NCBI GenBank assembly: GCA_025931335.1
Contig: JAICNG010000001.1
Span: 1-64,000, forward strand
Length of the DNA stretch: 64,000 nucleotides
Source of the DNA: Gemmatimonadaceae bacterium
Lineage (GTDB): Bacteria > Gemmatimonadota > Gemmatimonadetes > Gemmatimonadales > Gemmatimonadaceae
Direction of reading: 5' to 3'
The notes below the pieces were generated by a model. It was not told where the DNA came from. It saw nothing but the letters and a program-made list of their open reading frames with translations, and ran no database searches. How positions within the stretch are numbered: position 1 is the stretch's first letter; each line of letters starts with the position of its first letter. Shown one piece after another: positions 1 to 8,278 of the stretch. The position numbers and the translations under genes were made by a program.

Positions 1-184
1 CGTCTGCTTCGACCGCGAAGAGACGACCGTGGGCGGCGCCATCCTCGGAGCCGGACTCGGCGGGTGGATCGGGTTGCTGATGGGTCGAGGCGACCGCTGG
101 CGCGTCGAGGCCGTGCCGCAGCGGGTGAGCGTGATGCCCGCGAGCAACGTGGGCGTGCGAGTCGGCGTTTCGTACCCGTTCTAG
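1..184 (+). CDS. C-terminal end of an unknown protein (5' end outside window)
   Basis: An open frame enters from the left edge (first full codon at 2) and stops at TAG 182-184, giving about 60 residues. A Gly-rich hydrophobic stretch (AILGAGLGGWIGLLMG) looks like a glycine-zipper or membrane segment, and the end (VGVRVGVSYPF) resembles the last strand of an outer-membrane or lipoprotein barrel, with a terminal aromatic residue. The family cannot be named. The stop codon abuts the large palindrome at 185-472. Confidence 0.6.
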   Translation, partial: VCFDREETTVGGAILGAGLGGWIGLLMGRGDRWRVEAVPQRVSVMPASNVGVRVGVSYPF

Positions 185-472
185 TGAACTGCGTCTGAAT
201 TGGTGAGTGCAGTGGCAGTAAGGGCGACGGCAACCGCGACGACAATTTTGCCGCAGAGAACGCGTAGCGCGCAGAGGACTGCACCCGCTGGGAGCCGTTG
301 TCAAACGCCGCTGTGGTTGACGTTTCTCTGCGTCCTCTGCGCTCTCCGCGGTAAATTTGCCCTTGCCGTGCTGTTTTTGCCGTCGAAGAATCCGTGTTGA
401 TGCGAGGTTGCCGTTCGCGCGTCGCTGCGGCTCCGGGGACCCCCTGCACTCAGGACCTCAGACGCAGTTCAT
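185..472. repeat. Family F6 large imperfect palindrome (about 288 bp)
   Basis: The outer arms are a perfect 14-bp inverted pair: TGAACTGCGTCTGA at 185-198 and its complement at 459-472. Nested inside, units like GCAGAGAACGC and GCGCAGAGGAC (250-280) face TCTCTGCGTCCTCTGCG (around 322-340), both followed or preceded by an AATTT stretch. It begins one base after the stop codon of the left gene. No credible gene lies inside. It resembles the F5 elements in design but not in sequence. Function is unknown; a transcript would fold into a long hairpin. Confidence 0.75.
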
Positions 473-589
473 AGGTGGTGCGGGCTCGCCCCGGGATCCC
501 GCGCGCTTGTTCTTTCGGACGAAGTGGGTCATGATCGAGGGCGACGTCCCGGCCCGCGACGCCACTGGGGGGAAATGCATCTGTTGACG

Positions 590-700
590 ATGCCGAGGCA
601 CCCGAGCGCCTTCCTTTCCGTGGCCATGTCCATCGGGGCTTTCGCCACTGTGGTGGTGTTCGTCGCGGTCATGCCGCCCGTCGTCCCGCTGCCCTGGTAG
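590..700 (+). CDS. Possible 36-residue single-pass membrane peptide
   Basis: ATG 590 to TAG 698-700 encodes a 36-residue peptide with a central hydrophobic stretch (VAMSIGAFATVVVFVAVMPP), preceded by a purine-rich GGGGGGAAA run about 13 bases upstream. It ends two bases before the GTG start of the permease, so it could be a small membrane subunit or a leader peptide translated ahead of it. No family is recognised; it may be chance. Confidence 0.3.
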   Translation: MPRHPSAFLSVAMSIGAFATVVVFVAVMPPVVPLPW

Positions 701-702
701 CG

Positions 703-2088
703 GTGGCATCTCGCCCCGAGCAGCCTCAGCTCCGCCGCCGGTTCGGTCTCCTGCCCGCGACGGCGCTGAACATGACCAACATGCTCGGCGCGGGTCCGTT
801 CATCACGATCCCGCTCCTCATGTCGGCGCTCGGTGGGCCGCAGGCGTTGTTGGGATGGATCGTGGCGCTCGTGATCGTGATCTGCGACGGGATGGTGTGG
901 AGCGAGCTGGGCGCGGCGATGCCCGGGTCGGGCGGATCGTTCCATTACCTCCGCGAGGCGTTCGGGCGCGCGCGATTCGGGCGGCTGATGGCGTTCCTGT
1001 TCGTCTGGCAGTTTCTGCTCAGCGGGCCGCTGGAAATCGCCTCGGGCTACATTGGGTTCGCCGCGTACGCCGGTTACCTCTGGAAGGGCCTCACGCGCCC
1101 CGAATCGATCGCGCTCATTGTCGGCGTGGGGCTGGTGAACATCGCCCTGCTCTACCGTCACATCCACTCGATCGCGACGATCACGATTTCGCTTTGGACC
1201 GGCACGCTGGTGACCGTGCTCGCGGTCATCGTGACGGGTGCCGTGCACTTCAACCCACGCATCGCCTTCGACTTTCCACCGAACGCATTCAACTTTTCAC
1301 TGGGCTTCTTCCTCGGGCTCGGCGCGGCCGCACGCATCGGCATCTACGACTATCTGGGCTATTACGACGTCTGCTACATCGGCGACGAAGTGCGCGACCC
1401 CGGTCGCGTCATCCCCCGGTCGATCCTCATCAGCACTGCCGCCGTGGCTGCGATCTACATCGGCATCAATCTGTCGATCATCGGGGTAGTGCCGTGGCGG
1501 GAGTTCGTCCCGGCGTCCGCACACCCGGAGTCGAGCTTCATCGTCTCGGTGTTCATGCAGCGGATCTACGGCGAGGGCGTGGCGACGATCTTCACCCTGC
1601 TGATTCTCTGGACCGCGTTCGGATCGGTGTTCGCCCTGCTGCTGGGATACTCGCGCATCCCCTTCGCGGCGGCGAAGAGCGGCTACTTCTTTCGCCCCTT
1701 CGCCCGGCTGCACCCCACGAAGGACTTTCCGTACGTCTCGTTGCTCGTGCTCGGGGCGATCTCGATCATCGCCGGCTTCTTTTCGTTAGGCACCGTGATC
1801 GACGCCCTCATCGTCACGCGCATCCTGGTGCAGTTCATGGGGCAAGTCGTCGGCTTGATCCTGCTGCGGCGGCACGCACCGGACATGCCTCGGCCGTTCC
1901 GCATGTGGCTCTATCCGCTTCCGGCGCTCGTCGCGCTCCTGGGGTGGATCTTCCTGTTCGCCACCACCCAGCTCCAGGTCATCCTGTTTGGCCTGGGGGT
2001 CCTGGCCATCGGGTGTCTGGCGTTCCTCGTCTGGTCGTGGCGCACCAACCGCTGGCCGTTCGGCCCCGTCGAGGCCATGGTGACCTGA
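703..2088 (+). CDS. APC-superfamily amino acid permease
   Basis: 461 residues with about 12 hydrophobic segments and the N-terminal APC signature NMTNMLGAGPFITIPLL, in which the broken first helix carries a G-A-G-P substrate-contact motif. It should import or exchange amino acids or amines with protons at the inner membrane. The internal YLGYYDVCYIGDEVRDP region matches APC helix 6 to loop 6-7 (consensus around GYD and GEE). GTG 703 is the only in-frame start ahead of the first helix. Its stop overlaps the next ATG (TGATG), so it is translationally coupled to the glycosidase-like gene. Substrate cannot be read from the sequence. Confidence 0.85.
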   Translation: MASRPEQPQLRRRFGLLPATALNMTNMLGAGPFITIPLLMSALGGPQALLGWIVALVIVICDGMVWSELGAAMPGSGGSFHYLREAFGRARFGRLMAFLFVWQFLLSGPLEIASGYIGFAAYAGYLWKGLTRPESIALIVGVGLVNIALLYRHIHSIATITISLWTGTLVTVLAVIVTGAVHFNPRIAFDFPPNAFNFSLGFFLGLGAAARIGIYDYLGYYDVCYIGDEVRDPGRVIPRSILISTAAVAAIYIGINLSIIGVVPWREFVPASAHPESSFIVSVFMQRIYGEGVATIFTLLILWTAFGSVFALLLGYSRIPFAAAKSGYFFRPFARLHPTKDFPYVSLLVLGAISIIAGFFSLGTVIDALIVTRILVQFMGQVVGLILLRRHAPDMPRPFRMWLYPLPALVALLGWIFLFATTQLQVILFGLGVLAIGCLAFLVWSWRTNRWPFGPVEAMVT

Positions 2089-3083
2089 TGGCTCCCCTCG
2101 TGCTCCTCGTCGCATCCCTTGCGTTCGTGTGCGAGGGGGTACGTGTGCGCCCCAACGCTCCCAGGAATTACGTGTTCTTCGCTCGAGAGCACGAGCGGAT
2201 CTCGGAAGCGAGCTTCCTCACGCACGAGCGGGTCGCGGGGGCGCAGCTCACGTTCACGTGGCGCGAGCTGGAGCCGGAGCGGGATCGCTACGACCTGACC
2301 GCCATCCGCGAGCGCCTAGCCTTCCTCGAGCGCCACGGCAAACGCCTTTTCATACAGCTGCAGGACGTGTCGTTCTCCGAGCGCATCCTGGTGCCCGAGT
2401 ATCTCACGACCGATACCGCATTTCATGGAGGCGCGGCGCGAAAGTACGAGGGAGAGGGGGAGAGCGCGCGCTTCGGCGGCTGGACGGCACGGCGCTGGGA
2501 CCCCGCGGTGCGCGCGCGCTTCATCAAGTTGATCGGGGTGCTGGGAGCGGAGCTCGATGGACGCATCGAGGGCCTGGTCATTCCGGAGACGGCCATCGGT
2601 TTCGACCACCCCGCGTTCCGCCCGGCGGGTTTCACTTACGAGAGCTACGTCGAAGGGATCCGCGAGATCATGAGCGCCGCTCGTAAGGCGTTTCCGCGCT
2701 CGTGCGTCATCATCTACGCCAACTTCATGCCCGGCGAATGGCTGCCGGCGAACGACAAGGGATATCTCAGGGCGGTGTACGCGCACGCCGACAGCATTGG
2801 GGCAGGGGTTGGGGGACCTGATCTGCTCCCCCACCGGCGCGGGCAACGCAATCACAGTTATCCGCTCATCGCCGCACGACGACAGGCCGTCGTCGCCGGC
2901 GTCGCGGTGCAAGACGGTAATCTCGCCGAAAAGGACCCCGGGACCGGGGCGCGCGTGACGGTCGCGCAACTGTATCGCTTCGCGACCGACGAGCTGCGAC
3001 TCGACTACATCTTCTGGGGGACGGAGGAGCCCTACTACTCCGCGGAGATCATCCCATACCTCCGTGGACTCAATGTCCGGTGA
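2088..3083 (+). CDS. Secreted TIM-barrel glycoside-hydrolase-like protein
   Basis: 331 residues starting at ATG 2088, overlapping the permease stop. The N-terminus (MAPLVLLVASLAFVCEG) is a signal peptide, so the product is exported. FTWRELEPERDRYDL resembles the beta-strand 2 region of clan-A glycoside hydrolases that act on an incoming chain (W-x-x-x-E-P), FIQLQD and VIPETAIGF fit later barrel strands, and YIFWGTEEPYY near the end may carry an acid residue. I infer a glycosidase-like fold, but the catalytic pair is not certain. The GTGA overlap with the phosphatase gene ties the three genes into one operon. Confidence 0.6.
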   Translation: MAPLVLLVASLAFVCEGVRVRPNAPRNYVFFAREHERISEASFLTHERVAGAQLTFTWRELEPERDRYDLTAIRERLAFLERHGKRLFIQLQDVSFSERILVPEYLTTDTAFHGGAARKYEGEGESARFGGWTARRWDPAVRARFIKLIGVLGAELDGRIEGLVIPETAIGFDHPAFRPAGFTYESYVEGIREIMSAARKAFPRSCVIIYANFMPGEWLPANDKGYLRAVYAHADSIGAGVGGPDLLPHRRGQRNHSYPLIAARRQAVVAGVAVQDGNLAEKDPGTGARVTVAQLYRFATDELRLDYIFWGTEEPYYSAEIIPYLRGLNVR

Positions 3084-3682
3084 CGGCGCGCCTCATTCTG
3101 GTTCGCCACGGTCCCTCCGCCCACACGCACACGGGCCCACTCGACTACACCGGAGTGCAGCGGTGGCGTGACGCGTACGACGCGGCCGGCATTCGAGTGG
3201 ACGGGCAGCCGCCTCCATCACTCGCCGAACTCGCGGCCAGCGCAACGCACATCGTCGCCAGCGATCTTCGCCGAGCGGTGGAATCGGCTGAGCGGTTGGC
3301 TCCGCAACGGGTGATCCGGGTGTCTCCGCTCCTGCGAGAAGCGCCACTCGCGATTCCACGGTGGCCAACGCACCTGCCGCTCGCCGGATGGGACGCCCTC
3401 ATGCACGCCGGCTGGATGTATCGGAGACTGCGTGGCACCGATCCCAGCGGTCCCGAGTGGACGCGAGCGCAGGAGGCGGCGCAGTGGCTGGCGAGCATTG
3501 TCGCCGACGGAACGACGGCGCTGGTCGTGACCCATGGCGTGTTTCGCCACCTGGTCGCCACGCACCTGGCGCGCCTCGGATGGACGCGCTCGAGCCGCCG
3601 CGGTGGATACCACCACTGGAGCTTCTGGAGCTATGCCGTTCCGAGGGAGTCGCCGGCACCTACGAGCGGCCTCGGCGCCTAG
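3080..3682 (+). CDS. Histidine phosphatase family protein
   Basis: 200 residues from GTG 3080, overlapping the previous stop by four bases (GTGA). LILVRHG near the N-terminus supplies the phosphohistidine RHG motif, ASDLRRAVESAERL is the second phosphate-binding segment, and LVVTHGVFRHL supplies the second catalytic His. This is the phosphoglycerate-mutase-like branch; members dephosphorylate small molecules or proteins in the cytoplasm, and the substrate is unknown here. The stop overlaps the convergent ABC permease stop in a CTAG palindrome (3679-3682), so the two genes share four bases. Confidence 0.8.
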   Translation: MTARLILVRHGPSAHTHTGPLDYTGVQRWRDAYDAAGIRVDGQPPPSLAELAASATHIVASDLRRAVESAERLAPQRVIRVSPLLREAPLAIPRWPTHLPLAGWDALMHAGWMYRRLRGTDPSGPEWTRAQEAAQWLASIVADGTTALVVTHGVFRHLVATHLARLGWTRSSRRGGYHHWSFWSYAVPRESPAPTSGLGA

Positions 3683-4392
3683 GGCACGTCCATCCGCCGC
3701 AGCCGGCGAACGGCCAGCCCGAGGAAGCCGGCGAACACGAGCACCGACAGGACGATCGCAACCCCGAAGCTCACGTGATCGCCAGCGGCGAATCGGCGCG
3801 CATCCAATCCGTGCATCCACGCGATCGCGTAATGCCGGATGCTGAGCAACCGCACGCCCGACACGAAGCCGGAGAAGAACCCCTCCCACAGAACGATGTA
3901 CAGAAGGCCAAGCCCGATGGCCTGCGGCGACACAAGCCCGAGCCACACGAAGGCCGCGGCATACAACGCCACGCCGACGAGCGCCGACACCGTCACCGCC
4001 ACCGTCGCCGCGGTATCACCGAGGAAGGCCACGTGACTCGTGAGGAGCGCGCTGAGCGCGATGAACGGACCGGCGATCGTGATCGTCGCCAGTAGCTTCG
4101 GCACCGCGATCCGCCAACGCGGGATCGGCGCGAGCGTGATGTTGGCGAGCGTGCGGTCCTCGATCTCGTTCGCGAAGGCGGCAGCCGCGATCGCGAGCAC
4201 GACCAGCGGCGCGATGGAGCCCGCCAGCATCGCACCCAGAATGGCGGTCTCGAATTCCCTCACGGAGGGTGCGTCGTCCGAGGCCAGCATGATCAGGGCG
4301 ATCACCACCGGCATCGCCGCCAGCACGGTCATGACCAGCAGCCGCCACCGGCCGGTGAGCTGGCGGAGCGTTAGGCGATAGACGGATCCCAT
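3679..4392 (-). CDS. ABC-2 type transporter permease
   Basis: 237 residues with six hydrophobic helices, beginning MGSVYRLTLRQLTGRW. The ATG at 4392 lies one base past the stop of the ATPase gene; a longer reading from 4437 would overlap that gene and is unlikely. EIEDRTLANITLAPIPRWRI is the cytoplasmic coupling region between helices 2 and 3 typical of ABC-2 permeases. It is the last gene of a five-gene overlapping operon and probably pairs with the ATPase at 4394-5323 to export an unknown substrate. Confidence 0.85.
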   Translation of the reverse strand: MGSVYRLTLRQLTGRWRLLVMTVLAAMPVVIALIMLASDDAPSVREFETAILGAMLAGSIAPLVVLAIAAAAFANEIEDRTLANITLAPIPRWRIAVPKLLATITIAGPFIALSALLTSHVAFLGDTAATVAVTVSALVGVALYAAAFVWLGLVSPQAIGLGLLYIVLWEGFFSGFVSGVRLLSIRHYAIAWMHGLDARRFAAGDHVSFGVAIVLSVLVFAGFLGLAVRRLRRMDVP

Positions 4393-4393
4393 G

Positions 4394-5323
4394 CTACTGC
4401 TCCACCAGGTAGCCGAAGACGCTTTCGAGCGAGTCATCCAGCGGCTCCACCCTGCGGAGGCGAATGGAGGATGATTGCGCGAGCCGCGGCAGCTCGATCT
4501 GGAGATCGAGCACGTTCCGGCTCAGCACGACCACGGCGCCGTCCGGGTCGACATGCACGGCATCGACCGAGGCGAGCCGCACGACCTCGGCCGCCAGCCG
4601 CCGGGGCGCGTCGCAGAGCACCCGCACGTGGTAGGGTCGCTGATTGAGCGCGGCCCGAATGGCGCGGAATCCACCGGACGCGGCCAGCTTGCCGTTCACG
4701 ATGAGCAGGACGGTGTCCGCCACCTGCTCCACTTCCTCGAGGATGTGCGACGAGAGCACGATCGTCCTCCCCTCCGCGGCGAGCTGCTGGAGGAGCCGCT
4801 TGAAGTGCACGCGCTGCCGAGGGTCGGCGCCATTGAGTGGCTCGTCGAGGATGAGGATCTCCGGATCGTGCACGAGCGTCGCGGCGAGCCGCATACGCTG
4901 GCGCATGCCGCGCGAATACGTGTCCATCGCGCGATCCTGCGCGTCGGCCATGTCGACGAGGCCGATCGCCCGGTCCACGGCGGCCTCGAGATTCTCGACG
5001 CCCCTCAGGCGGCCCATCATTCGCACGAACTCGCGCCCTTTCAAGAATCCGTACACGGTCTCGTGCTCCGACATCACCCCGAGCCGGCGATACAGCGGAG
5101 GGTTGTCGCGCACCGGCTGCCCGAAGACGGAGACGGTACCGCGCGAGGTCGCCGCGAGGCCGGTCATCATGCGAAGGAGCGTCGTCTTCCCCGCGCCGTT
5201 CGGCCCGAGCAGCCCGGTGATGCCTGGCATGATGTCGAACGACACCTCGCTCACCGCGACGACGCTCCCGAACCACCGGGATACGCCGTCCACGCGAATG
5301 ACAGGGGCCGGGGGAGCAATCAT
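4394..5323 (-). CDS. ABC transporter ATP-binding protein (ABC-2 exporter)
   Basis: 309 residues. Walker A is GPNGAGKTT, the signature motif is the variant YSRGMRQRMRLA, Walker B is ILILDEP followed by LNGADPRQR, and the switch His is in LSSHILEEVEQ. The ATG at 5323 overlaps the stop of the upstream permease. The C-terminal 80 residues match the accessory domain of drug or antibiotic-resistance ABC-2 ATPases. It would energise the permeases on either side. Confidence 0.92.
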   Translation of the reverse strand: MIAPPAPVIRVDGVSRWFGSVVAVSEVSFDIMPGITGLLGPNGAGKTTLLRMMTGLAATSRGTVSVFGQPVRDNPPLYRRLGVMSEHETVYGFLKGREFVRMMGRLRGVENLEAAVDRAIGLVDMADAQDRAMDTYSRGMRQRMRLAATLVHDPEILILDEPLNGADPRQRVHFKRLLQQLAAEGRTIVLSSHILEEVEQVADTVLLIVNGKLAASGGFRAIRAALNQRPYHVRVLCDAPRRLAAEVVRLASVDAVHVDPDGAVVVLSRNVLDLQIELPRLAQSSSIRLRRVEPLDDSLESVFGYLVEQ

Positions 5324-6267
5324 GGCGTCAACCTCCGATAGCGCCACCACAGAATGGCGCCCGGGACCAGCGTCCAGATGAAGAACCAGGCGACGAGCAT
5401 CCTCGCACCGAGCTCGCGAGCGGGCGCATCCTCGGTGATCTCGCTGACGTCGCCGAAGATCACGTCGTTCACGTGGACCGGGATGTTCGTGAGGTTGAAC
5501 ATCGAGATCCACTGCCCGGCCGCCCCCTCGATTTCCTGGGCGAGACCCACGGTGAACGGTGTCGTGATGATGAACAGGCCAACGAGGAATACCGACGCGT
5601 AGGCGCGCCGCGTGGTGAACGATGCCGTGAGCATGGCCAGCGTCGTCGTGTACGCCGCCATCGCCGCGCCCGCCCCCAGAAACCTCGGCACGTCGAGCCA
5701 GTGGTTGCGCAGGTACAGCGCCGGCGACGGATCCCCCATCGAGAGACCCAGGAAGAGGATGACCTGCGGGAGCCACGCCGCCGCCAGCATCACCACCAGA
5801 AAGGCCAGCCAGCGTGACGTGATGTAGTCGGCGCCGGAGAGCGGCCGCACGAGATACAGCGTGATCACGCGGTTCCGCCGGTCGGGGCACAGCAGCTCCG
5901 GTGCGACGACCGCCGCGAAGACAAACAGAATGATCGACGCGATGCCGTAGAAGTCGGAATGCGACGGCAGATCCGCTCGCTCGGCGGTCCCGGGACCGCC
6001 CAGGCGTTCCGCTGCGCCCGCGACGATCGCCATGACGAGCGCGATCGCCGACAGCACACCAATGAAGAACCAGGGGAGGATCTTGGCGCGCGCGCCGCGA
6101 CCGAACCCGAGTGCGGTCCGAAACCCGTCCTTGAAGATCGCGAGCCTCGATCGCCCCCGCCCTTCCCGGCGCCCTGTGTAGCGCTGGTACCCGATGTCGA
6201 AGACCGTACCGCTCGCGCCGCCATGCGACGCCGGGGCCTCGGTCTGCGCTATTGCGTCGGTGGTCAT
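5320..6267 (-). CDS. ABC-2 type transporter permease subunit
   Basis: 315 residues with a cytoplasmic N-terminus of about 65 residues and six predicted membrane helices. VVAPELLCPDRRNRVITLYLVRPLSG is the characteristic coupling loop in which an imported element of the permease contacts the ATPase (compare the D-R-x-x-x-T-L-x-L pattern in NosY-like permeases). It overlaps both neighbouring ATPase genes by four bases, giving the order ATPase-permease-ATPase-permease. Confidence 0.88.
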   Translation of the reverse strand: MTTDAIAQTEAPASHGGASGTVFDIGYQRYTGRREGRGRSRLAIFKDGFRTALGFGRGARAKILPWFFIGVLSAIALVMAIVAGAAERLGGPGTAERADLPSHSDFYGIASIILFVFAAVVAPELLCPDRRNRVITLYLVRPLSGADYITSRWLAFLVVMLAAAWLPQVILFLGLSMGDPSPALYLRNHWLDVPRFLGAGAAMAAYTTTLAMLTASFTTRRAYASVFLVGLFIITTPFTVGLAQEIEGAAGQWISMFNLTNIPVHVNDVIFGDVSEITEDAPARELGARMLVAWFFIWTLVPGAILWWRYRRLTP

Positions 6268-7199
6268 GCAGCTCCCTGGGCGTTGGCGGTCTCGGCATCG
6301 CGCTCGAAGAGCTCGGTCAGCGCGCGACGGCGCGGGGCCATCCGGCGGAGCGGCGCCTGCGCCTCCACCAGCGCGTCTCTCACGTGATCGTAGACGGACT
6401 CGTCGGGCCCTTCGATCGTTAGGCCGGTGTGGTCGATCGTGACGACGACGCCCCGCGTCTCGAGCGCGGCAACCAGCCGCTCCCGGTTGTTGTCCACCTC
6501 GATGAAGACGGTCTCCGTCTCCCTGGTGAACTGACCCACCTCGCCGGACTGCACCAGCCGCCCACCCTGGAGAACGACGATGCGGTCGCAGGTCCGCTCG
6601 ATGTCGGCCATCAGATGCGAGGAGAACAGGACGCTGATGCCGAACTCGCGGTGCGTCTTTCGAATGAGCGCCAGCATGTCCTCGCGCCCGGCGGGGTCGA
6701 GTCCGGCCGTCGGCTCATCGAGGAACACGAAGGCGGGATCATGCACGAGCGCCTGGCCGAGCTTGACGCGCTGCTTCATGCCGGTCGAGTAGCCGGCGAT
6801 TGCGCGGTACCGCTCCTCGAACAACCCCACGTGGCGCAGCGTGTCGGCGGCGCGCGTTCGCGCCATCGACGGCGGCAACCCACTCACCTCCGCCATGTGC
6901 GTGAGGAACTCGGCGGCGCTCACGTGGGTCGGGAGACAGTCGTGCTCGGGCATGTAGCCGACCCGCGCCCGCACGGCGATGCTCTCCGACGCGTCCTGGC
7001 CGAGTACGGTGGCCGTGCCCGATGTTGGGCGCAGAAGGCCGAGGAGGATCTTGATCGCGGTGCTCTTTCCCGCCCCGTTTTCACCGAGGATGCCGGTGAT
7101 GCCATCGGTGATGCTGAAGCTGACGTCGTTCAGCGCGACGACGTTCCCGTAGTGCTTCGTCAGGCGCTCGACGGCGAGCAGCGGTTCTCCGGTCGCCAT
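6264..7199 (-). CDS. ABC transporter ATP-binding protein (ABC-2 exporter)
   Basis: 311 residues from ATG 7199. Walker A is GENGAGKST, signature YSTGMKQRVKLG, Walker B FVFLDEP with TAGLDPAGRE, and switch His in FSSHLMADIER. The upstream extension to 7334 is only the antisense-free overlap with the SEL1 gene and lacks homology. The start is coupled to the SEL1 stop (TGATG). Probably the partner of the permease at 5320-6267. Confidence 0.92.
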   Translation of the reverse strand: MATGEPLLAVERLTKHYGNVVALNDVSFSITDGITGILGENGAGKSTAIKILLGLLRPTSGTATVLGQDASESIAVRARVGYMPEHDCLPTHVSAAEFLTHMAEVSGLPPSMARTRAADTLRHVGLFEERYRAIAGYSTGMKQRVKLGQALVHDPAFVFLDEPTAGLDPAGREDMLALIRKTHREFGISVLFSSHLMADIERTCDRIVVLQGGRLVQSGEVGQFTRETETVFIEVDNNRERLVAALETRGVVVTIDHTGLTIEGPDESVYDHVRDALVEAQAPLRRMAPRRRALTELFERDAETANAQGAA

Positions 7200-8110
7200 C
7201 ACGCCCCCTCCTTCGGCTTCTCGCACGCCAGGGAGTAGCCAAACTCGCAGGCACGCCCGCGCAGGCGCGTGGCGTACTCGGGCTGGCGGTAGACGCCGGC
7301 TCCGGTGTCGTACATCTCCGCCAGGCGGAAGCACGCCTCGCCGTGGCGATCATCGCACGCCTCACGATACAGGTCGGCGGCCTCCTTGAGGTTCTGCTTC
7401 ACGCCCACTCCCGCCTGGTACGCGGCCGCGCGCGCGACACACCCCTCGATCTCGCTGCCCTCACAGGCCTCCTCGAACAGCGCGGCCGCCGCGGAGTCGT
7501 TGCGCGTGACACCAGTGCCGGCCGCGTGCAGTCGCCCGAGGCCCAGGCACCCGAGCGCGACGTCCGCTTCGCACGATCGCGTGAAGAGACCGGCCGCGCG
7601 CGCAAAGTCCTGCGTCACTCCTTCGCCGGCGGCGTAGAGCGTCCCGAGCGAGGCACATCCGGAGACGTCGCCGCCGTCGCATGCGCGCTGAAAGAGCGTG
7701 GCCGCGCGCGCGAAATCCTTCGTGACACCCGCGCCCCGCTGATACTGAAGACCGAGCCGCGTGCATCCGTCCATCGCGCCGCGTTCACAGCCCTGCTCGA
7801 AGAGCGTGAGTGCCCGCGCCGAATCGCGCTTCACACCTCGACCACGCTGATACACGACGCCCAGGCTGGCGCATCCTTCGCCCACCCCACCCGTGCACGC
7901 CTTCTCGAACAGCTCGGCGGCACGCGTGTCGTCGCGGAGGACGTACTCGCCCTTCTGGAGCTTGATCGCGAACCGGTTGCAGGCGGTGACGTCTCCCGCG
8001 TCGCAGGCGCCGCGGAGCTGCTTCGCCTCCGCGTTGCCGGGGTGGCATCCGGAGAACGCGATGCCGGTGACCGATACAAGGATGAGGACGGCGTACGGGC
8101 GTGAATGCAC
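7199..8110 (-). CDS. SEL1-repeat, cysteine-rich lipoprotein
   Basis: 303 residues. A signal peptide ending AFSGC is a lipobox, so the protein should be lipid-anchored outside the inner membrane. About seven tandem SEL1 repeats of roughly 36 residues follow (pattern AAxLFxxACxxGxxxGCxxLGxxYxxGxGV). Nearly every repeat has a cysteine pair spaced as in the disulfide-bonded Helicobacter Hcp proteins, which are SEL1 proteins. It is the first gene of the ABC-2 operon and overlaps the ATPase start, so it may be a surface partner of the exporters; that role is inference. Confidence 0.85.
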   Translation of the reverse strand: MHSRPYAVLILVSVTGIAFSGCHPGNAEAKQLRGACDAGDVTACNRFAIKLQKGEYVLRDDTRAAELFEKACTGGVGEGCASLGVVYQRGRGVKRDSARALTLFEQGCERGAMDGCTRLGLQYQRGAGVTKDFARAATLFQRACDGGDVSGCASLGTLYAAGEGVTQDFARAAGLFTRSCEADVALGCLGLGRLHAAGTGVTRNDSAAAALFEEACEGSEIEGCVARAAAYQAGVGVKQNLKEAADLYREACDDRHGEACFRLAEMYDTGAGVYRQPEYATRLRGRACEFGYSLACEKPKEGA

Positions 8111-8278
8111 GTCCGGATGGATTCGGGTGGCTGCGAACCACGTCGGGCGGAGGGCGATCTGGAGCGGTTGCTGCCCAGGGCGTTACGGGAGGCTGACGCC
8201 GGAAGTTTCGACGGAGTCGGCGACGGCGTTCGTGTTGTTCGGCAGTTCACGCGGTTCGTGGCCGCTGCGAGGTCCCAG

